From: Anadara kagoshimensis
Taxonomy: Eukaryota > Mollusca > Bivalvia > Arcoida > Arcidae
Direction: 5' to 3'
Length of the DNA stretch: 64,000 nt
NCBI GenBank assembly: GCA_021292105.1
Contig: CM037874.1
Coordinates: forward strand, 55,410,540 to 55,474,539
The notes below the pieces were generated by a model. It did not search any database and had not been told where the DNA came from. It saw only the letters and a program-made list of their open reading frames with translations. Each line of letters starts with the position of its first letter. The stretch's first letter is position 1. Positions 1-13,299 of this stretch are shown piece after piece. The translations under genes were made by a program, and so were the position numbers.

Positions 1-2240
1 ATCTAACATCTTTACTGCTGAGGCGGAAGAAAACATATAGGTTTTCCATTGTTATTGCTATGAAACTTATTGAACTGCTTTACATCAAGGCTTTAAGATA
101 TACGTCAGCAGACGATATAACTACATCCTGTGAAGCTTAATAACAACGTCATTGTCGTACAACCTTAATATATTGACCTTTTCTCAATTACAGCAAATTG
201 TACAATCATGACGTCGTTTGACATTATAAAGCCGTGATGAAATGGCTTCTTATCAGGCGAAAGTTTGTTCAATTTATATACAGTTTGTTACATTCTTATT
301 ATGAACTTAATTTTCGTATAATGTCTTGTTTATTCCACAAGTTCAGTATTTGGTTTTTATCATGAAATCGACATTAAAATTGTTATGATACATTGTAAAA
401 AGTACATATATTCTAATGCACATCAAGGTCATTTTCTAAGTAAGAACATTTGACCTTAAGAAAGAATCTGATATTTTGACCTTATGGGAAAATCAAGACA
501 AATAGCAATAGTTCGAAGCTGGTTTATAATCTTGGTAATTCCTATGGTGTTTGTTACATTTTCAATATGACCTTCGTTTTTGTGTTATTTCTTGTTCATT
601 TTACAGGTTTTATATCTGCTTCTTACCGCGATGGTGGTATTAAAATTAATGTTATATATTGCAGTGATTACATGTACACCGAGAGCATGAAATGAAGCAA
701 GGAAATTCGATCTTCAAAAAGATCATTACGGTATTATGACACGGGAGATTCTTAAATATTGGTAATGATTGTTTTTCTTGTGATACTGCTTGTTGCAAAT
801 GTGTAAAAGGATTGCATACTTGTCACTTCTGGTACATAATATACAAGTTGTGTATTGTTGCCAATTATTTATAAGATTTTGTTACTTTTATCAGGGCCCA
901 GTTTTTGGAAGCTTGATTATCCTGATCAACTTATTAGTCCAAATTAGTTATCTGCTTGTCTCAGTCGATAAATTGTTATGAGCCCAAAGTTGTGCATGCA
1001 ATATCTTATATATTTGAAATGGTTTAAGTGCATCAGTAAAACATAAATTCAGATAATAACGATTTTGTGCACAACCCAATAACGAAATAACGGGATGAAG
1101 TAAAGGGTGCACTACTTCACATTGAAGATACTTACAAATATTTTAAGGCTGCTTTTTCAAGGTCATCGGATATAGAGATATACATATAAAGGAAAAACGC
1201 TGGATATTCATTGATCACGTTAATGCATTATCCCGTTGGATATTCAATCACTTTCAGATCACAATAGCCATATTGCTATGCATAGTATAAAGTCAAGGAC
1301 ATACAATCACTCATTGTAATCATCAAATGGTATCAAGGAAATTAACATGCAATGTACTAGACGCACCAGAAAACATCGTTTCTGGAAATCATCAAGCCTG
1401 TTGCTATGGTAGTATCATTCAAAAGTCCAAAATATTGACGTTTCATCAGCAAAAATAATTAACAATACTTGAGTTTCAAATAGAAATGCATATTTTAAAC
1501 AAATAAATAGATGAATTTCACGCTGAAGTGCAAATTGTAAAAATATATCAATCCTACCATTATAAAATGATAAAGCGTTATATTCAAAACGGTGAAAAGC
1601 AAACCAACGTGTTCCTATATTAAAACGTGAAAATATAATATTGTGTCAGATAAAACATTCTCCTAAAAGAAAAATGTATTTTGGAACTATACAATACACG
1701 TGCTTAGGGATTATATTGTCTCTCACAATATTGGTTTTAATCCCATTCGATCAGATCCAAGTTCGCTTGCCTAAGGTCGATGTCTATCCATGCGTACTTA
1801 GTTTTTTTTCTGTGATCCAAGAATAACCCATATCAATATATTGCTCCATCATTACTTCACTCACCTCCATGTAACCGAAACTCAGAGTACTATGTTGTTT
1901 TGCGTAAAGAACTTTACTGCACTCAACGACACCATTGGTGTTTACAGCATAGATTGATTACTAGATGATTGGAAATTTGTCTATTGGCAATCTTATTTAA
2001 TTTGATTTGACTTGTGATGTATAGCAAGATTATATATCTGATCTACGTGTTATCTTAAACATTAATTAATAGCATCAATGTGGCTGAAATATCAGAGTTT
2101 ATGTTTCTATTCAAACAAGGTGACGAATCACAAATTCTTCTATGCAAAAATATAAATATTATTGATTAGCGTTCGCATTTTGATTGGAATGAAGAACAAA
2201 CAATGAATTCAAATTTCTTACCGAATAACACATCAAGTAG
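1..2240. other. AT-rich stretch, nothing recognised
   Basis: No convincing coding region, RNA gene or structured repeat was seen here. The longest frames are about 60 codons, have no recognisable motifs, and are expected by chance at this base composition. Confidence 0.5.
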
Positions 2241-2405
2241 AAAAGGATGCCAATTTCCGTTTGACTTTTGCTCTAAATAACCAGTGCGTTATAACTTTAA
2301 AAAATGAATGCAAATTGCCGTTTGACTTTTTATCTAATTTACCAATATGTAACAACTTTAAAAAAATAAATGCAACTTCCCGTTTGACCTTTGACCTAAT
2401 TAAGA
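2241..2405. repeat. ~61-bp tandem repeat, about 2.7 copies
   Basis: The core CCGTTTGAC recurs at 2257, 2318 and 2380, at spacings of 61 and 62. Each is preceded by an ATGCAA-like stretch and an A-rich run. The copies have diverged moderately, so this is an old minisatellite. The short minus-strand frame across it is a by-product of the repeat. Confidence 0.8.
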
Positions 2406-2659
2406 TCCGGACCATAATTTCGTTTTAACAAGTTCAAAAACGTGTTTTCTCTCATTTTAATAGTTATTTGTTTCTGAATATAAATGTTTCAAAATCTGTA
2501 GAAGAATTAAGATATCTGCAGGGCCTTGTTTATGAATGCATTGTAGTTCTCACTAGCAGACGGCATTTATGTCGTTTGATTTTTGTCAGTTTTTATCATT
2601 TTATTGAAGTTTTTGTATGATTTACATTTATGAGGTAATCAACAAGTGTAACAAGTTCA

Positions 2660-2775
2660 GTTTATTTGATTTATGTTGTTTTATGCCTCAGTCAAAATTT
2701 TGTCACTTTTACCGAGGATCGGGAATAATGGAGGGAACCTAGAAAAAAACACATAACCCCGGCATGCAAACTGTC
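2660..2775 (-). mobile_element. SINE-like tail fragment
   Basis: This stretch resembles 16265-16350: TTATGCCTC, then AGTCAA, then a GGGGAT/GGGAA-rich stretch, then an A-rich and C-rich end. At 16 kb the same sequence is attached to a tRNA-like head. Here only the body/tail is present. The assignment rests on similarity to that single copy. Confidence 0.35.
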
Positions 2776-3082
2776 TTTTTCTAAATTGTGATTGGTTACA
2801 GCTAATCGATTGTGCTCAAAGTTTCAAGAAGCAAGTAGGTGATCTGTTCGATCAAATTTCTGTCATTGTGGTCAAATGTTTACCAGTTATCTAGTTTTGA
2901 CCGCTTAAAATGAAATGATCCTGATTAAAGATTGTACTGATGTAAACTTGATTGTATCCCTGCTGTATTATATAAAAATATGCTCTATATTCTAACTGTA
3001 TATTTTATTACATTAAATCAACTTCTTTTTTATATTTTTTTTTACATCCTTAATGTCGAAAGCAACCAATTATTGATGGCAG

Positions 3083-3200
3083 TTTGTGTACTTAACTCTC
3101 TAAACCATTTGTCAATATCATCTTGTGTATTGAACTCTCTGAAGGATTAGCAAATATCAATGTGTGTTCTTTAACTTTCTAAAATTATCCAATATCAAAA
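3083..3200. repeat. degenerate ~40-bp tandem repeat, 3 copies
   Basis: Three successive segments share TGTGT, then TTAACTCTCT or a close variant, then CAATATCA. They have diverged considerably from one another. Confidence 0.6.
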
Positions 3201-3436
3201 ATGAAACGTATAAAATGTTTTATCTTAAAAGATTATGCAGGTGGTGATTTATTTGAATCCAGGAACAATACACACCAGAAGTTTATTGATTTGACATTTT
3301 ATAGTGCATCTCTTTCCGATAGATTGGCAATTTGAGAGGACGACTGACCTTTAGCTTCTTACGTCTTTAAGCCTCATCAAACTTTTTGGAGCACTAATTA
3401 ATACAATTCTCGACAATATCTGTTCATTCCATTTTC

Positions 3437-3545
3437 CTACAATTCTCAATTTTGACTTCACACGAGACGGGTGTAGCTAGCAAAACAAGAGATGTTTACT
3501 CTTTCGGAGCACCTGACCACTCTTCCCTGGTGGAAGTCCACGTTT
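3437..3545 (+). mobile_element. family A 3'-end fragment
   Basis: Shares the family landmarks TGTAGCTAGC, a CGGAGCACC-like box and TTCCCTGGTGGAAGTCCACG with the longer copies at 20539 and 57275. The terminal TTTGCTTCTGGATTGTGA box is missing or badly diverged. Confidence 0.6.
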
Positions 3546-4420
3546 TGTTGTTTGTCTTTGATTCACGTCACATTTCAGACCCAACTTCTTCATCAAATCT
3601 AAAAACTGGTCATCGATGATCAGGAACATACTCCTAAATCAGAGTTAATGTGTCATAATAACTTTGGTTACGACTTACCCCAGCAAAAATCAATTCAAGG
3701 AAAGGAAATTGTCTGAAACAGATTACAACAAACCAAAAAGCCAGTCTTAAAATCTTGATCGTTATCCTTCATGTGTATTATCGAGTTGAGTCTTATATAA
3801 CGTCATGATAATAAGGCGCATAAAGTAAATCAAGCTTGTCAATATATGTTATTAAGTCTTTTATACGATATAATTTACTTGTTTTTCCTTCATTAGTATG
3901 GTTGCTTTTTCAAGGCTGAGTAATGATGTCTTTTACATAATATCATGATAGATTTGTGTTTCGTTTTATATAATGGTAATTAGATTTACTATCGATTTCT
4001 ATTACAAATCATTATGTATAAGAGACATATTGTAACATAAAGTAAGTAAGATGTAGGCTTTACAAAAGTCTTGTTGACGAGGGGAAATATTTTGTTAATA
4101 TCTAGGTTAAGGGAATAACGTAAAGTGTAAGTCAAAGGATTACAATGCGTTTGCCACAGAAGTCCTTCGTTTCTTGATCTCATCTACCTTCGAACATGCT
4201 ATAACTCCTGATTTACGTGTAAGAATTGTGACTAGTGCATAAACCAATTATAACTCAATTTTATTCAGCTAAAATAAATTGATAAGCGCAAACACAAAAA
4301 AGCATACCAGTATAAAGAGAATATGTAACAAGTTTCAGATGAAAAAAAAAACCCGATAGAGTGATCAGATATTTTGATCTTAAACGAGGCCAAGTTAGAT
4401 ATAACTTTTTTTAATTACAC

Positions 4421-4560
4421 AAGTAGCAGTTGTAGCTAGATAAACAGGAGGCACTTATCCTTCCGGAGCGCCAGGTTTTACGTGTCTGACCTAACTTGTC
4501 AGTTTTAACTTTGCTTCTGGATTGTTATTCGGACATGGATGAGTATGTTTGATTTTTATT
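4421..4560 (+). mobile_element. family A 3'-end fragment
   Basis: Contains TGTAGCTAGATAAACAGGAG, TCCTTCCGGAGC, ACTTGTCAGTTT, TTGCTTCTGGATTGT and ends in TATGTTTGATTTT. It lacks the TTCCCTGGTGGAAG segment, so it has an internal deletion of about 25 bp relative to the other copies. Confidence 0.75.
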
Positions 4561-4784
4561 ACAATGGTATTGCAATTCCTTAATCTAAATTTGATTTACA
4601 AACTATAACAGTGTTAATTTTAAAGCACCAAATGGCCTATTTCCTTATCAGTTGTGCTTGGGTCAAAATTGCGAAATCTTTTTGTTACAAAGGGTTTTAA
4701 AAAGTACTGAAACCAGAAATTGATTATTTTCTAAACAAACCAGGTTCTTGTTATTTTTTCATAAAAATTGTAATCCCCAATGGC

Positions 4785-4875
4785 ACCGGGATAGGCCTAC
4801 ACGTTGTTATGCAATGTGTGATATGGAATAAAATATAGTTGCACATATCCCGTGAGATTAATCTGTTAGTCCGTT
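4785..4875 (+). repeat. repeat shared with 13300-13380
   Basis: TATCCCGTGAGATTAATCTG near 4853 matches the reverse complement of the 13310-13335 region with about one substitution. The similarity extends through a GATATGGAATAAAATAT-like stretch. The element type is unknown. Confidence 0.4.
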
Positions 4876-4879
4876 ACAT

Positions 4880-6290
4880 ATATGTATTTTTGATATCAGT
4901 TTTGCTTATTTAGCACAATAAAGAGTGTTCAGATGCATGTGATGATATCACTACGACATTCTAGATGAGCATCTGATATTTAAATATGCAGTTATATATT
5001 TTGAACATCATACAAGGCTATACGTTCATTTATATTTCTCTCTTTACTGACAAAACTTTTGATGTCACACCTTATATCCATAGTATATCCATTTTCTCTC
5101 ATAATTAACGATCGGGAAAATCTAGTTTTTTGAGTAGCCATATACCGCTACAGAAAGAAGCCAGCAGAAAATACCAGTGATCTTAAGTAACGCTTACTTT
5201 GACAAATCCCTAGTTACAAAATATTTTTGCAAAACAATGGCATTACCTAACACTACATCATTTAGTCAGGTGAGAAACGACGTGTTTCTTAAGACCATTT
5301 CACCTCAAATGCACCTTTTTGGAAGTGGATATAGAATCACTTGTAAGCAGTAAGAATAAAGAACATAAGTAGTATTAATGTTTTTAATAGTCCGTTACAA
5401 AGATATCCTCATGAATATTTTGATAATAATTACAGTAAAAATCCACCATACTACTTTGTAATACTAAACAATCAATACTTAAACGTAACACGTATCTATT
5501 TACATTAGCAAGACCAATAAACATTAATACGGAAGAACAAAAATAATTTTACACTTAGGCCTACAGACTGCTACCAAGTAAACAAGTAAACAATGTTGTT
5601 TATGATCAAAAGTGTAATCAAATGTTGGATAATTAAATGGATAAAACAGAATCAGGACGTATTGTCCTTGTAAATACATCCTTTATTCAATAACTGTCAT
5701 TTATAAGCAATCAAACTAATGTTCATTGACGTTATGGTGGTAATTTGATACAGTTTAGAGAATGACAAAATAGAATTAAACAATCTATAGACTAGGAAGG
5801 AATTAAGATATACGCAATTAACTATATTGACTTGTAAGAAAGTGTCAAAATAGAATTAAACGATCCAAAAAGAATAAGGAACATGAAATAAACTATGTCG
5901 TCCTACTTTCAAGAGTATTTTCCAAATTTGCTTAAGTGTTTATGTAGAGATGATTAATGAATACAGAAACTAGAGATAAGCTATGTTGACTTGTTTGTCA
6001 GAGGATTTTCTAAGTTTGTATCTAAAGTGACTATATGATAGTGACAAGAATAAAGATATTGAGACATTCATTGTTTTTATCCCTTGTTTTTCAACAATAG
6101 GGTTATTTATCCCCGATGTTTGCTTCAAATGAAAGTTATCTAATATCAATTTACAAATCCGTCTCAAAGCGATTCTATCTTGCCTTTAGTTATTGCTATG
6201 TAGAGATAATGACAAACCTTTAAAATATCCGTTACCTTTACAATTCTGGCTAGGGAGAGTCTAACTAAACATAAAATCAAACACAGATAT
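4880..6290. other. AT-rich stretch with weak internal repetition
   Basis: Between about 5757 and 6050 the phrases AAAATAGAATTAAAC, CTATGTTGACTTG and GTATTTTC-like words recur irregularly. This suggests a very decayed tandem or dispersed repeat. No gene is recognised. Confidence 0.4.
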
Positions 6291-6339
6291 ATCAATCTAT
6301 GTTCAGGTCTCATTCTGAAAGCAAAGTAAATAACAAACA

Positions 6340-6575
6340 ACAAATAAACTAATTCATGCCCAAATCACAATCCTAAAGCAATGTAAAATATTGAAACTGG
6401 CAAATTAAATGATACATCCTAACTTCCACAGGGAAGTGACGTTGGGTGTCGAGGAAGCTAATGTTGAGCTAGTTGTATCCGTCACGTGTGTAATCAAATT
6501 TGAAAACGAAAGTAACATGGATCTAATGTACCTTAAATATATCCAAGACAATTTTGGATACAGATACATGATGCT
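6340..6575 (-). mobile_element. family A fragment (reverse)
   Basis: Read on the minus strand it contains the 3' box (plus strand CCAAATCACAATCCTAAAGC), ACTGGCAAATTAA, the AACTTCCAC.GGGAAGTGA box, TAGCTACA/CCGTCACGTG-like sequence, and the last codons region (ATATATCCAAGACAATTTTGG). Confidence 0.75.
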
Positions 6576-7860
6576 TTTTTGTTGTGACCACCATAAAACC
6601 TATTGATGGTCTTCATAAGCCTATGTTGGCAATATACCAACAATTAATTTCAAAGAAGTTTTGCTTCGTAATATTTGTGTACAAACTGTACAATCGACAT
6701 AGAGATGATGAAAATGAAACCAGTATGCAAAAAATTCATGTATCGATATCCTACAGAGTCTTAACTACAAATATAAACTTATTTCATTAGTGGTATTTTC
6801 TAATTTTAATTCCAGGTATCTCAATAAACTGCATATCTGAATTAAATAGAAACATATAAATTCCTACACATCTGGATAATATCAAAGTTAAGCTAAAAAT
6901 ATTCCATGGACGTCTTAAAGATAAACTTTCCATGTCGGGTTGATGTAAATCAAAAACAATCATACCAATCTATGTCAAAATGATAATCCTAAAACAGGAA
7001 TGTGATCATTTTGCTCCGTAATTGTAAAATGTACCTATGTGTGAAACATTGATAAAGAACATTGAATAGCTAAGGCATGTCCAAAAGGATTCAAACAAAT
7101 TAAAATAAACCTATTTATCTTTAGGAATATCAGGATAATTGAGTTGATAAGCATATTATTTCTATTTGAAATTTCGGCTATGTCAATAATCAGCATAATT
7201 AAGCTACCCAAATACAAATTTTATATACAGCGCATCTGCTTGTAATCCGCTTTATCTTCTTGTTTTATATTCTTTGAAACTTTATAAAAATATAATTGAT
7301 TTTACATCAGGGTTCTTACAAAATTGGATACTACATATTAAAAACCTCCATACAACATCAAATACATAGTACAGATGCACCTGTTGTTGCTATTTGTCGC
7401 ATATTCTCTTTCAGAGTCAATATCTGCTAATAACATCTCAAGAAGATTTGAAACAAAATATCTTGTCTAAATAAAAATAGGAAGATATATCTAGTTGATG
7501 TTTTCCATATTTATTAGCAGTTTTATTGCCTCTTGATTTTGCTTATTTGGTATTTTGCTGCTTTATTAAAATGCTATACATGTACATAAACCTGCTTTTT
7601 AATATCAGAAGATAGTAAGATGGCATACTTCTTGCTTTTAACGATCTTATAAAATACGAAATTTTCCAAACAAGTAGTATCTTGACGATTAATTTCCTTA
7701 GAATGTCTAATAAAGGCAATGGTGAACCATTAATAATCATTGATGCACTATTAATGGGGCATTAAAGAGATTGTGTCTGTTATATATGTGGAGTTAATTA
7801 GAAGTATTAAAATCGAAAATATGGAATAATAACATAAAATATGTCTGCATATATTTATAT
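6576..7860. other. AT-rich stretch, nothing recognised
   Basis: Only chance-length frames and A/T runs are visible. Confidence 0.45.
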
Positions 7861-7970
7861 CAAAACATACATACAAATCCATGTTCAAATCACAATCTCA
7901 AAGCAAAGAAAAACTATGAAACTGGTAGAAAACAAAGTTTTAAACACATGAACTGTCCACCATGGTATAA
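7861..7970 (-). mobile_element. family A 3'-end fragment (reverse)
   Basis: Carries the family end AAAACATACATACAAATCC, then ATCACAATCTCAAAGCAAAG, AAACTGGTA and CACATGAACTGTCCACCA. The element stops near the AACTTCCACC box, consistent with 5' truncation. Confidence 0.65.
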
Positions 7971-8034
7971 TAATGACGTTATGCTTCCCAGCCATGATTC
8001 TTTGTTTTATATGTATGTTGTCAACTCAAAGGAT

Positions 8035-8230
8035 GGTGAAGTAAACCGGAGTACCTGGTACCTGGAGAAATCCACCGGCCTTTCACAATCACAATGCCAA
8101 ATTTTCTCACTGTTGGATATGTCAGAGCGGGATTTGTACCTAACCGATTAGAGGTGTCAGGATCTATGTGTCTGTGCTTTATCCCACATGGTCACATTGC
8201 ACTCTTCAGGTAAAATGGGTCTGACAATGG
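8035..8230. other. possible dispersed repeat, GC-richer
   Basis: A locally GC-richer segment contains GTACCTGGTACCTGGAG and ATCCACCGGCC. It lies inside an open 67-codon frame (7948-8151) that shows no recognisable domain. The phrasing resembles a dispersed repeat seen in invertebrate genomes, but I cannot name it. Confidence 0.25.
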
Positions 8231-9330
8231 AAAAATTGTCGAACAGATGAATTTGTATGTATATTGTATCTGAAAAGTACCATCTAAAAATATCTAACCA
8301 TTTAATCAGAGATCATATACGTTAGCATTTGCATTTTCATTTGTCAATCATACAAAAACATGCCGGCTCATGTAAAGTCTTTTAAAATGACTATGTTATA
8401 CAAAAGGGATTAGTTCATTAAGGATTTTACAAAGTCTTATATTTTCATTAACTGAATAAATACAAGAAAGCAGCATTAAGCATATTTAGATTGTCTCTTA
8501 AATGTCTGATGGATTATATAATGTCGATGGAACATTTATATTGCCAAATAAGCGATATATAAATAAAAATCAATAAAAAGAGAAAAGGTAGGTTTCTTAA
8601 TTTTTTTTTACCAGATAATGGCAAAAGACCAAAAGAAAAAATATAATTGAAAGAAAATTATTTGAATGTTAGCTCGCAAGTATGTGTGGTGACATACTAC
8701 AGAAACATAAAAAAGAAAACATCCCATGTTATTTTCCACCGTGATGAAGATATTTAAATCAATTGGTTTTCTGCTATTTAAATCAGAATATCCGTGATTT
8801 ATTTGTAATTTGAACCGATTTCACATAAAAACTTGTCAGATAAAGACTTTGCTGTAACATTATAACTTTTTGCAATCATAATAAATTAAAGCCTGAACAA
8901 TGTTCATGTTACTATATTTCTCAATGCAGCAAGAAAAACATGTATCGATAGTTATTGCGAAGACATGCTACAAGTAGTATATGAATGATAATTTAGACCA
9001 ATATCCATAGGGATGTTTATATCTAGTGACCTTAATGTGAGTTTGTTTTGTGTTGTCTTTTTATTTGTTTTATGATTGGTTTCTTTTGTGTCGTTATCTT
9101 GGTTCTATTAGTTATCGCATGTTTTTGTTTGCAAATTTTCGCTTCTTATTATAGACAAGAATTCACCATCGACGACGACATTGAGCTAATTGACTTCTTT
9201 ATATTTGGTTAATCATGTTTAAAGATTAAATTGTACACCATTGTCCTTAAAAACACTTGTATTTTTGTCTCGACCTAATGTCTGTGTCGTTAGCTTACGA
9301 ATTTTGGTAAAAATATGTTAAAAGTACAAA
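8231..9330. other. AT-rich stretch, nothing recognised
   Basis: No motif-bearing frame, tandem array or inverted repeat was found by reading. Confidence 0.45.
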
Positions 9331-9337
9331 GAGGATA

Positions 9338-9460
9338 ACAAACATACCAATCCATGTCCAAAAATTCAAAACTACAGCTAAAACTTTAAAACTAGTAAAT
9401 TAAGTAAAACACACAATTTTCAATAAAAAAATGAGGCCGTGTGATCCAGAAGAGTAACAA
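9338..9460 (-). mobile_element. family A 3'-end fragment (reverse)
   Basis: Begins with AACAAACATACCAATCCATG, the family's constant 3' terminus in reverse. It continues through AAAACTAGTAAATTAAG and a diverged GAGGCCGTGTGATCC box. Confidence 0.75.
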
Positions 9461-10383
9461 CTGGTATGCATGTTATCATTCTTAGCATACAAAACAGTTG
9501 TTTCTGATATATTGAAAAAGCAACCATACCGGTTTCAAAACGAAATGAAAGGAATAAAGTAAAAACTTTAAAAAAAAAGAAAAAAAATAGTTAAACACGC
9601 GAACTTATTATTTTTTTCAGAATCCATGTTGAATAAAATTTAACGATTAAATGGATTCAAACTTGTAAATGTGTAACAGTCTGGTTTCTTTAAAATCGGG
9701 ACAAAGCACTGTCTTGCTTATATCGATCTGATAAAATGGGGGATAACGCCGGATTAATAGCATGTCAATGATCAATTTTCTTAGACTTTTTTATGTGGCA
9801 TTGACGGATCATTATAAATCATTGACACACGCATCGTGGTGTATTAGGTAAATTGAAAACTGAGCTGAAAAAAAGCCTGTAATTTAATGTGTAATAGGAG
9901 TATCGTATTCACAAAGGTTGATATTAATTCCATGTTACATTTAAATTAATTGAAACATATTTATTTTGGTCTAAAACGTGAAATGAAAAGATCTGAAAAA
10001 AATAAATCGAACAAAACGAGAAGATGTACTATAAAAGATTGGTACTATATTAGGGAAATCATATTAATCACTGTGAAAGGTCAAGCCATGCATTGCGATT
10101 AACGTAAGGACACTTACACCAATAAAATGCCTTTAATATTATTTATATGTAACATTGTTTGCTGCAATAACTCAGCAAAGTGTAAGCATATATTAATATC
10201 CAAAAAGTTCAAGATAAAAATATAGAAATTGTACATGAATAAAATTTACTTTTCAAAATCCAAGATGTAACGTAACCATCATTATTTAAAGAAAAAAGAA
10301 ACATTCACACAATAAAAAAAGAAAAGTACTAGTGTCGTCTGATAAATGCGATATTGTGATATTTTTAATAAATGAAACTCAAA

Positions 10384-10878
10384 CAAACATGGCGTTGTAT
10401 GTCCAAATGACAATCCAAACAGCAAAACTAAAACGTAAAATTGATTTAAACATGTGAGCTTCCACCAAAGAAAATGGAAGGGAAGGAACCTCCTACCTAG
10501 CTGGTTTCACAAACCATAAGGGAAATAATAGTTTAGTTTATAATAATATAACAATATAAAAGTTTGACAGTAACTTAAGAAGTATTTAATGCAAAAGAGA
10601 AATGAATCTGGACGCCCTCTATCCAAATGGCAATCCAAACAGCATAACAAAAACACAAAATTACAAAATGACAATATACATCTGAATTTTTACCATGGAA
10701 AATAAAAATTTTTGCTCTAGAAGGTAGGAACCTCTTACCTAGATGCTTACACAAACTATGAGAAAAATACAGTTTAGTTTTAAATTAATATAAAATTTAA
10801 AAGTTTGACAGTAACTAAGAAAGTAGGTAGAGGTTAATATTTAATGCAAAAGAGAAACAAATCTGAACACCCTCTATC
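10384..10878 (-). repeat. tandem duplication of a family A-derived segment
   Basis: Two head-to-tail copies (about 10400-10618 and 10619-10878) share CAAATGACAATCCAAACAGC, TAGGAACCTC, ACCTAG, ATACAGTTTAGTTT, AAAGTTTGACAGTAACT and TTTAATGCAAAAGAGAAA. The left part retains the family A end AAACAAACATGGCGTTG and a CTTCCACC box. A family A piece seems to have been duplicated together with its flank. Confidence 0.7.
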
Positions 10879-11000
10879 CTTGCAAGTTAAGTAGTGTTGT
10901 GAGAAATAAAATTTCCTATAAATGCTGTTGAAGCTTCTCTATTACATTATCTATAATAAATTGTTTTGGAGACAGAAACCATACAAATTTTCCCTTGACG

Positions 11001-11205
11001 TCACATGTTCCTTTTAGTCTCAATTTTGGTTAAATACGTTGCGGTGTAGCTAGCTGAACAGGAAATGCTTAGCCTTCTATAGCACCAGGTTTTTATTTCC
11101 CTGGTGGAAGCTCACTTGTTAAAGATCGTTTGCTTCCTCCTTTCAGCTAAGATTTCACCTTTCTTTGCCATTGTATTGGATAGGTACGTTTGTTCTTGAT
11201 TATTC
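11001..11205 (+). mobile_element. family A fragment
   Basis: Contains CACATGTTCCTTTTAGTCTC, GGTGTAGCTAGCTGAACAGG, ATAGCACCAGG, TTCCCTGGTGGAAGCTCAC, then a diverged tail ending GTTTGTTCTTGATT. Confidence 0.7.
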
Positions 11206-11714
11206 GACATAGTGACTTAGCCTTTGACATTTAATTGAAACATAATAAATGTAATGCAATATGTAATAAATGACCTTTATATTAAATTTATTGCAAAATT
11301 AATATTTAACTTGATTTTATTTTGCCTTTTGGCAATGCTTTGCCAATTGATGAAAAAATTACATTTAGTTTAAGAGATTTCATAAGTTGCGTAAATGTCC
11401 CTCAGGCCAACCTTAGAAGTTAGTAATCTAATCATTGATATACTTAGACATTGTAGAAAAATGCAAGGTTTGTTATACAAGTCTTAAGTTACAAAATTAT
11501 TGAAAAGTTTTATGTTAATATAAATATCTGAGTGTAAATCTATCTTATTTGGTTTAAAACAATTGCTTTAAGCATAGTACATGTCAAATGTTCGTAATCG
11601 GCTTAAAATTTCGACAAGGGGTTGTTTTAGTATATTTATATGAATTACTTAACACAACTCATCAATGTATCATGGTTTAGTGTTTGTAATGAACATAATG
11701 TTACATATTTCACA

Positions 11715-11975
11715 GTGGCCTGTGTATCTAGCTTAAGTGGCCTCACTTCCCCTTGAAATTCAAGTGTTTAGCCTGACTTGTCAGTTCGAAAGGTTTTTAC
11801 TTTGCTTCTTGATTGTGATTCGGATAACTCTATTTGTTTTGATTACCAAGAGAGATGCTTACCATTCTGGAGCATCCAGTCTCCCTTCCTTGATCTAAGT
11901 TCACATGTTAAACTACATTAGTCAGTTTTCAAAGATTGTTTTACTGTTTTTTAATTGTGACTGTAATGTTTAGAA
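11715..11975 (+). mobile_element. two family A 3' ends in tandem
   Basis: The first copy runs from about 11715 to 11848: GTATCTAGCTTAA, TGGCCTCACTTCCCC, CTGACTTGTCAGTTCG, TTTGCTTCTTGATTGTGATT, TTTGTTTTGATTA. A second, more diverged copy follows immediately: GAGATGCTTACCATTCTGGA, CTCCCTTCCTTGATC, TTTACTGTTTTTTAATTGTG. The abutment shows that one piece was inserted at or duplicated next to the other. Confidence 0.65.
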
Positions 11976-13167
11976 TATACATGTATCTTCCAGTGTTCAT
12001 TGACATAGTGTCAGTCTTGTTTTGAGTTAATCATCAATGTTGTTTTTCAGACCTAACATTTAGCGACCATGTAAAACTATATATCCTTACATCAGCAAAA
12101 TATTTTGATTTTCAAAATTTTGGTCCAAACTTTATAATGAGGGATATAAAAGTGTATTTAAACTTTTCACAAAATAGTAACAGTTATCTGTTTATCTGTT
12201 TTTGTTTTGTAATACATTATATATATAAACTGTTTGTTGAATATTTGATCAGTTTTTGTAGAATAAGTGGACCAATAGATCTACAACTGGACATTTGCTC
12301 CAGCACTTGCTCAACGTCATGCATTACATTATCTGTTGTCGCAATAATTGTTCATTATTTTTATTTATTGTTCTATTTGGATATTTTATCATTTACTTGC
12401 ATTTAATTTGTGTCATATTTTTCTATGCTTCTCCTGTTGCCAAGTACACGTTTTTAAAATCTAATTTTTTAATCAAAATTATTATCAAAATTTGGGATAA
12501 CAAGATTCCTAAAAATGTACTTAAATAATTTTACTTAATAGCACATTTCTCTTATACGCAAACTTGTCAAATATCCAGAACATTGTAGTCATCAGTTGTC
12601 TTTGTTTTTGTTTACATTGGTCTTGTTATTTAAATTATTTCCTGTATCTCTCATTGTTACTTAAGGTATTGTTATCTACAAATCATAATTGAATGTAAAA
12701 ATAATTGTTTACTTGCTTACCGTTACGTCGATTTTCCGACACACACTATCTGTTTATTATGAAATTAATCTGTTATCTTAATTACTTCCCTTTATATGTA
12801 CCAGACTATTAGAAAGATAAGATTGATTGATAGGTAAAGTCAGTGTTATTCGTGTCTGGACAAAATATAATTGATAGTCATGTCAGCGAGGCAGTATTTC
12901 AATCAATTTATGATCAATGAATGTCTCACTAAAACTACATTTTGCATGAAATCACTGAAGAGACTGATTAATTCACAAATGTATATAATGAGAGATCTAT
13001 ATTCTCACACGACGTGTGACATAGAAACCCTAATTTTTGCCCGTGTGGCACTTTCTTGTCTCACTCTAGGGTTGAGAGAAGGTACATGCTCCGCCTGAAA
13101 AAAGAGCTGTTATCTGTGACCATAAAAGCTTTTAATTGATTTTAAAAGGATAAGGTGTGAAAAAAAA
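11976..13167. other. AT-rich stretch, nothing recognised
   Basis: The open frames at 12137-12528 are F/I/L/Y-rich translations of T-rich DNA without domains. They could pass for membrane proteins but show no real gene features. Confidence 0.45.
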
Positions 13168-13290
13168 TCAATCGCTACTGGCCATGTGTGATGGGGAAAT
13201 CTCAATCCTCGGTCTTATATGTTTGGTCAAGAATGAGGCTTGCCTTGGGTTGCGATTTCCCTATCTCATATGACTAGTAGCAATAGATTC
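13168..13290. mobile_element. palindromic miniature element
   Basis: The left arm (GCTACTGGCCATGTGTGATG, GGGAAATCTCAATCC) is the imperfect inverse of the right arm (GGTTGCGATTTCCCTATC, TCATATGACTAGTAGC). The arms are about 40 bp around a ~40-bp centre. The GGGAAATCTCAA core and the AAGGCTTGC-type centre are shared with the palindrome at 55986-56130, so the two belong to one family. Confidence 0.7.
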
Positions 13291-13299
13291 TATTTTCTC

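Noticed and set aside
5757..6050. Possible tandem repeat of recurring AATAGAATTAAAC words
   Set aside because: The spacing is irregular and divergence too high to define a unit by eye; noted only in the stretch description.
12137..12528. 89- and 77-codon hydrophobic frames that look like membrane proteins
   Set aside because: They overlap in different frames in T-rich DNA, where F/I/L/Y-rich translation is expected by composition. No conserved motif was seen.
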